Source: Paenibacillus sp. 598K (GTDB lineage Bacteria; Bacillota; Bacilli; Paenibacillales; Paenibacillaceae). Taken from it: a stretch of 64,000 bases of DNA. This document shows positions 59,923 through 64,000 of the stretch, in pieces. The notes under the pieces are model-generated. The model saw nothing but the letters and a program-made list of their open reading frames with translations, was not told the origin of the DNA and did not search any database. Every line of letters begins with the position of its first letter. The stretch's first letter is position 1. The stretch lies in NCBI RefSeq assembly GCF_003851045.1, contig NZ_BFBX01000016.1, positions 223,461 through 287,460 of the forward strand. Direction: 5' to 3'. Both the position numbers and the translations under genes were made by a program.

Positions 59923-60123
59923 CTAGTCGTCCAGATCTTCCTCGTCCGTTTCGTCCTCATCATCGGCCTCGTCTTCGTCGTCAGCCTCTTCCTCTGCGAA
60001 CTCCTCGTCTTCGTCTGCCAACTCATCCGCATCTTCGCTTGCCGCTGCTTGCTCTTCCATGACGATTTCGATGCCGCCTGCGTCTTGACGCTCTTCTACC
60101 GGGAGCTGCTCCGCCTCGCTCAT
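59923..60123 (-). CDS. highly acidic low-complexity protein
   Basis: A 66-residue protein in which more than half the residues are Asp or Glu. After MSEAEQLPVEERQDAGGIEI the C-terminal 35 residues are mostly D/E with Ala spacers (ADDEDEADDEDETDEEDLDD). It is likely disordered and may bind cations or basic proteins. The start is the ATG after GGAGGGATCGGT. No family is recognised. The repeated GA(C/A/G)/GC(C) codons suggest origin by short-repeat expansion. Confidence 0.65.
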   Translation of the reverse strand: MSEAEQLPVEERQDAGGIEIVMEEQAAASEDADELADEDEEFAEEEADDEDEADDEDETDEEDLDD

Positions 60124-60252
60124 ACCGATCCCTCCAACACTATTTTTCATTGCCAGATCAGTATACCACGAGCGATAGGCGAAGCTTGTCTAACGGTGGC
60201 GCCGTTCATTACAATCTCATGACAGCAGGATCACAACTAATGCGAGTACGGA

Positions 60253-60996
60253 CTATTTGCCGAAAAGTCCAGCGCGATCGAGTACGACCGCCATCCGCAT
60301 GAAGCTGTGGTTGCCGATCGGATCGCTTAGATAGCCAAGCCGCACCAGCTTGTCGATTGTCGGCTTTGCCCAGGCGGGCGCTTCCTTCTGCACCAGCAGA
60401 CTCTGTATGAGCTGAGCCTGCTCCTCCACTTGCTTCTGCAACGCCGCAAACGCTTGCTTCTCCGCTTCGGTCATCGGCGCATCCTCTCCTTTCCGGATCA
60501 CTTCCATCGCTGCATCAAGCTGGGCTTGCGTCGGCCTTCGACCGCTCCGATACTGCGCTGTCGTCAGGCCGAAGGTCATCTCCAGATGGGGATAATCCTT
60601 GAAGCTGACCCAATCGCCGCCCCAGCTGAAGCCGAGTCGCTTGGCCTCCTCCACTACTTCCATCCAGTCTGCCTGACCATTGCCGTTGCCGTCTCGCGTC
60701 ATATCCCATGAGACGCTGCGACCGTCAGGCAGTAGCAAGGCAAAGTCGAGCGCGACACCGTAGTTATGGTTGCTGAAGCCGCCGCGGGCATTGGTCACGA
60801 TCGCCCCAGGCCGCGTCCGCCCTTGCGCGTAGAGCGCATCCTGCTCTGCGATCGTCCGCAATCCCTGCGTAATGACAATCGGCACGCCCCTGCCGTAACT
60901 GCGGTCGACCAGTCGTCTGGCCGCCTCCTGCACGACCGGGATGAGACCGGAGATTGCTTGCGTTGACCTGGCTCTGACTTGATCCAACGTCACCAT
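60253..60996 (-). CDS. M15 family D-Ala/L-Ala-D-Glu peptidase (endolysin/CwlK-like)
   Basis: A 247-residue protein. The peptidase domain (about 1-150) has the Zn/catalytic pattern SNHNYGVALDF (H77, D84), then WGGDW and YPHLEMTF (H137). Inside it, RDGNGNGQADWMEV (about 101-114) resembles a calcium-binding EF-hand/excalibur loop. The C-terminus is a Glu/Gln-rich helix and a small domain of about 50 residues ending in RMAVVLDRAGLFGK, found in phage and sporulation wall enzymes. There is no signal peptide, so export may use a holin, or it acts in the spore. GAGGAGGG precedes the ATG. Confidence 0.85.
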   Translation of the reverse strand: MVTLDQVRARSTQAISGLIPVVQEAARRLVDRSYGRGVPIVITQGLRTIAEQDALYAQGRTRPGAIVTNARGGFSNHNYGVALDFALLLPDGRSVSWDMTRDGNGNGQADWMEVVEEAKRLGFSWGGDWVSFKDYPHLEMTFGLTTAQYRSGRRPTQAQLDAAMEVIRKGEDAPMTEAEKQAFAALQKQVEEQAQLIQSLLVQKEAPAWAKPTIDKLVRLGYLSDPIGNHSFMRMAVVLDRAGLFGK

Positions 60997-61166
60997 TGCC
61001 AGTCCCTCCTCTCATACAAGTAGTGTATGCGACGGATTCGACAAGCTTCGCGGCGCTTGTCCGGGCGAGGACATCCAATTTCTGCTTAAGTGGCGCGGCT
61101 GGCGCACCGGCATGTATACTGTGAGGTATAGATTATTCCGTATCGAAGGATGAGGAGGCGCGTAAG

Positions 61167-62753
61167 ATGATGTCACGGTCGCATGAAGAAGCTGCGCTTG
61201 CCCGGCAGCATACATGGTATGTCCCAGCTTGCATCGCAGAGTGGGAAGGCGCATCGCTGGAAGGACTATGGCTGCGGTCCGCTTCCTGTTGGCGCATCCT
61301 TATCGTGACGAAGGGAATAGGGGTCATCGCCGAGCGGCCTGCGGGCCGTGGTTGCATCTGGTTGGTGCCACCTGAGTCCCCGCTTGAGCTCGAGCAGGTA
61401 CAAACGCTGCAGGGAGTGCTGATTGGATACCGATGTCTGGCCCCTGATGGCGGGGAAGCGCTACTTGGTCTGTCCCATCCGCAGCCGCTTGCTTCAGGCT
61501 CGACACAGCTGCTGCGGCTCGCCGACGAGCTCGCCGATTTGTGGAAGTGCCCCGACTCCGAGGCGCCCTTCCGGCTGCAGCAGACGTTCGCTACCATGTT
61601 AGCCGAGCTGGAAAAGGCGCGTCAGGCTGCCCTGCTTCCCGAGTCTGACTGGCTGTCGCGCACGCTCAAGATCATGCAGGAACAGTACAACAGTGACCTG
61701 ACACGCGAGCAGTTGGCCCGTCAGGCCCAGGTTAGTCCGCAACATTTCTCCCGTGCGTTCCGCAAACGTACAGGATTTGCCTGGACCGACTACCTGACGC
61801 TGTTGCGGATTAGACATGCCCAGCTCCAACTGCTCGGCAGCTCGGACAATCTGGACACTGTGGCTTCGCAAGTAGGCTACAAGGAAGGGCTGTACCTAAG
61901 TCGACGATTCAAGGCGACGGTAGGCATCTCTCCAGCTCGATATCGCAACCAAACGCAAAGGTTTGCGGCGCTGAATTTCAACCATACTGCAAGCCTCATC
62001 GCGCTGGGCCTACAGCCCGTGCTCGGAGACTACTCCCCGTGGCTCGAAGGTATGCAGCGTCGCCATGGTCCGGTTCAACAGCTGCGCTTCGCTCCTATCG
62101 GCCCTAATAGAGAGGCCTGGTATCGTCAAATCGCCTCCGTGCAGCCCGATGTCATCGTCCATTACAGCGACGCCCCGGAGAACGATCGTTTGCTGCCTCT
62201 TGCCCCGGTGCTGGAGATTCCGTTCAAGACGATGAACTGGCGCGAGCAGTTCCGCTATATCGCCGACATCGCCAACCGCAGCGCGCTGGCCGAGCAATGG
62301 CTCGAGCAATTCGATGAGCGACTGCAACTGATGCAGGCGCGGCTCTACCGGGACTGGGGTAGACGGGCCACCGTTGCAGTGTGGGAGCTTGGCGATGACA
62401 AAGCCTACGGCATCAGCAGCAGCTTCGGAAGAGGGTGTCAGCTGCTTTACTCCGAATTTGGCTTCCGGCCGCCCGAGCGTATGCTGAGGGAAGGTATCGA
62501 GGACAAGGGTTACATCGAGACGGAGATTGGTCGCATAGCGGATTATGCTGCCGAGCATATCTTCATTCTTGGCAAGTCGACCATGTGGGAAAATTTGTTG
62601 CGTTCCGAGTCTTGGAGCAGCTTAGAGGCTGTGAAGGCTGGCCGAGTCTACCGTGTGGAACGCTCCGATATGTTCTATGGCTTTGACCCGCTCTCCTCGC
62701 AAGCGCAGCTGACCGAGATGATGCGGCATCTTACAGGCGCCGAGTTACAATAG
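61167..62753 (+). CDS. AraC-type regulator fused to a siderophore-binding domain (Btr-like)
   Basis: A 528-residue cytosolic fusion. An N-terminal sensor (about 1-155) precedes the AraC HTH pair (about 170-270: TREQLARQAQVSPQHFSRAFRK, then TVASQVGYKEGLYLSRRFK). A C-terminal periplasmic-binding-type domain follows (about 275-528: ALGLQPVLGDYS, VQPDVIVHYSD, AWELGDDKAYG, DPLSSQAQLTEMM). B. subtilis Btr has this layout and activates iron-bacillibactin uptake when it senses the siderophore. It stands just upstream of a siderophore-type binding protein gene and probably activates it. GAGGAGG precedes the ATG. Confidence 0.9.
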   Translation: MMSRSHEEAALARQHTWYVPACIAEWEGASLEGLWLRSASCWRILIVTKGIGVIAERPAGRGCIWLVPPESPLELEQVQTLQGVLIGYRCLAPDGGEALLGLSHPQPLASGSTQLLRLADELADLWKCPDSEAPFRLQQTFATMLAELEKARQAALLPESDWLSRTLKIMQEQYNSDLTREQLARQAQVSPQHFSRAFRKRTGFAWTDYLTLLRIRHAQLQLLGSSDNLDTVASQVGYKEGLYLSRRFKATVGISPARYRNQTQRFAALNFNHTASLIALGLQPVLGDYSPWLEGMQRRHGPVQQLRFAPIGPNREAWYRQIASVQPDVIVHYSDAPENDRLLPLAPVLEIPFKTMNWREQFRYIADIANRSALAEQWLEQFDERLQLMQARLYRDWGRRATVAVWELGDDKAYGISSSFGRGCQLLYSEFGFRPPERMLREGIEDKGYIETEIGRIADYAAEHIFILGKSTMWENLLRSESWSSLEAVKAGRVYRVERSDMFYGFDPLSSQAQLTEMMRHLTGAELQ

Positions 62754-62815
62754 TGCATAGCGACAGATCACGCCAAGGCATGGACTTCGGTTGTCATGCG
62801 CTGTACATTGGTTAG

Positions 62816-62830
62816 TGATAATGATTATCG
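62816..62830 (+). promoter_or_regulatory. Fur box upstream of the siderophore-binding lipoprotein gene
   Basis: TGATAAT-G-ATTATCG fits the 7-1-7 Fur consensus TGATAAT-N-ATTATCA, with one mismatch. It lies about 20 bp before the TTG start, between the promoter region and the ribosome site, which predicts iron repression. Confidence 0.8.
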
Positions 62831-62851
62831 ATGATAAAGGAGAGAAACACC

Positions 62852-63865
62852 TTGCCTTCTGCAAACCGCATTACATCGCGCAGCCATCCGTTATGGCTAT
62901 CGCTCGTCATCCTGCTGCTAGCCGCTCTGCTCAGCGCATGCGGGAGCGACGCTGCTCCCGAGCCGACATCGTCCGCCTCCCCTAGCAACAACAGCGCGTC
63001 TGTGGAGGAGCCGCTTACGGAAGAGACAACTTCGCCGGAGACGAAGACCATCTCGACGATCAATGGCGACATCGAGATCCCGTCGGCTCCGCAACGGATC
63101 GTAGCGGAGGAATATCTCGGCACCTTGATCGCGCTCGACGTTATCCCCGTGGCCGCTCCCGGACTGTCGATCCAGAACTACTATTACAAGGATGCGCTGA
63201 GCGGCATCCAGAGCTCGGGCGACTATGGCAAGCCCTCTCCCGAGCTGATCATGACGCTGAATCCCGACCTCATCATAACCGGCAACAATGATACCTACGA
63301 GATATTGAATAAGATTGCGCCGACCCTCGTCGTTCCTTACGGTCAATTAAAAAATGCTCGCGAGGAGCTAACCTTCTTCGGCGAAGCACTGGGCAAGGAA
63401 ACGGAAGCCGCAGCCTGGCTGGCGGACTATGCTGCAGTCACGGGCGAGCAGAAGTCCCGGGTGGATAGCGTCATCCCGGCTGATGCAACATTCTCGATCC
63501 TTGAGTACAGCGACAAATCCATCTGGGTCTATGGCGACAACTTCGGACGAGGCGGTCAGCCGATCTACCAGGTGTTGGGGCGCAAGCCTCCTGCGGCAAT
63601 CGCCAATCACATCATGGAAGCGCAATGGGAGGAGATCTCCGCCGAGATGCTGGATGAGTATGCCGGCGATTATCTCATCGTCACGGCCAACAACCGCACG
63701 GTGGCGGACTTCGAGAACGATCCGCTATGGGCGGCGCTCCCGGCGGTCAAAAACAAGCGGCTCTATGTATGGCCGGAGGAGCGCTCATGGTACTACGATC
63801 CGCTGGCTGTCAAGGAGCAGACCAAGGAGCTTGCCGACTGGCTTGTCAGTCTGCCGCGCGAATAA
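62852..63865 (+). CDS. iron-siderophore ABC transporter substrate-binding lipoprotein
   Basis: A 337-residue FhuD/FeuA-type (cluster A-II) binding protein. The signal peptide ends LLSACGS (lipobox) and an Ala/Ser/Glu linker follows. The domain begins ISTINGDIEIPSAPQRIVAEE, and PELIMTLNPDLIITGN is a family landmark. I choose TTG at 62852 because AAAGGAG lies 9 bases before it. The ATG at 62831 contains that site inside the coding region. Iron repression by Fur and activation by the upstream AraC-SBP fusion are likely. No permease or ATPase gene follows in the window. Confidence 0.88.
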   Translation: MPSANRITSRSHPLWLSLVILLLAALLSACGSDAAPEPTSSASPSNNSASVEEPLTEETTSPETKTISTINGDIEIPSAPQRIVAEEYLGTLIALDVIPVAAPGLSIQNYYYKDALSGIQSSGDYGKPSPELIMTLNPDLIITGNNDTYEILNKIAPTLVVPYGQLKNAREELTFFGEALGKETEAAAWLADYAAVTGEQKSRVDSVIPADATFSILEYSDKSIWVYGDNFGRGGQPIYQVLGRKPPAAIANHIMEAQWEEISAEMLDEYAGDYLIVTANNRTVADFENDPLWAALPAVKNKRLYVWPEERSWYYDPLAVKEQTKELADWLVSLPRE

Positions 63866-63881
63866 CGCTATGATGCACGAA

Positions 63882-63907
63882 GAGGGTTGTCCGCTCGGAC
63901 AGCCCTC
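63882..63907 (+). terminator. Hairpin after the siderophore-binding protein gene
   Basis: The 11-pair stem GAGGGTTGTCC/GGACAGCCCTC with a 4-base loop starts 17 bp past the stop. The following TTCGCTGTTTC is a weak T tract. This suggests the gene is monocistronic. Confidence 0.7.
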
Positions 63908-63928
63908 TTCGCTGTTTCTAGTTTCGTG

Positions 63929-64000
63929 CTAATTAAAGTAGACGGCCATGCGGCGGTCGAGGATCATCACCCGGCTCGCCCGGCCTTCGCCATCAAACAT
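63929..64000 (-). CDS. C-terminal end of an unidentified gene (cut by window edge)
   Basis: An open frame on the minus strand running off the right edge, with stop TAG at 63929-63931. The last 23 residues read FDGEGRASRVMILDRRMAVYFN (preceded by Met). They are too few to assign a family. Confidence 0.45.
   Translation of the reverse strand: MFDGEGRASRVMILDRRMAVYFN

Overview
The window looks like a stretch of chromosome from a high-GC, spore-forming, aerobic Firmicute, most likely Paenibacillaceae (Paenibacillus or a close relative). This rests on two alpha/beta-type small acid-soluble spore protein genes with sigma-G-type promoters, a cwlJ-gerQ germination pair, heme A/heme O synthases, a lipoprotein with a copper-amine-oxidase-like C-terminal domain, many AraC-type regulators, canonical AGGAGG ribosome binding sites, and a tryptophan T-box leader. 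No rRNA, tRNA, insertion sequence, prophage or CRISPR array was seen.

Layout. 0-10.3 kb (all minus strand): HEPN-domain protein, ctaA, a thioredoxin, a lipoprotein, a MurJ/SpoVB-type flippase, a DUF456 membrane protein, a HAD phosphatase, and a manganese-type ABC importer (mntBCA-like) whose leader carries an MntR-like box and an unannotated 26-codon membrane-peptide gene. 10.3-14.2 kb: a cell-wall operon (small membrane protein, membrane transglutaminase, class B penicillin-binding protein). 14.2-20.4 kb: MFS transporter, Toprim protein, AEC permease, ctaB, cwlJ-gerQ, a YfhP-like membrane hydrolase. 20.4-25.6 kb: two SASP genes, T-box-trpS, a zinc-ribbon protein resembling a flagellar-operon protein, and a His-rich permease with its TIGR03943 partner behind a Zur-like box. 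25.6-30.4 kb: a hypothetical protein, a chemoreceptor, two esterases and a CAP-domain secreted protein.

30.4-37.5 kb is the most notable block. It is a nine-gene, same-strand cluster ehuB-ehuC-ehuD-ehuA-ectA-ectB-ectC-ectD-DUF2179. It joins an ectoine/hydroxyectoine importer to the complete hydroxyectoine biosynthesis pathway and ends in a membrane protein of unknown function that overlaps ectD by 4 bp.

37.8-46.4 kb: a sugar-related operon (Gfo/Idh/MocA, aldo/keto reductase, esterase), then a two-component system translationally coupled to a beta-propeller-like lipoprotein. Next to it is a second histidine kinase whose ATP-binding motifs look degenerate. 46.4-53.6 kb: aldose epimerase and a nucleoside-type BMP ABC importer followed by a molybdopterin enzyme and a nucleoside phosphorylase. 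54-60 kb: two modules in which an AraC regulator diverges from sugar oxidoreductases. 60-64 kb: an acidic protein, an M15 cell-wall peptidase, an AraC-substrate-binding-protein fusion, and a Fur-box-preceded siderophore-binding lipoprotein.

All functional calls are from reading motifs by eye. No database search was possible.
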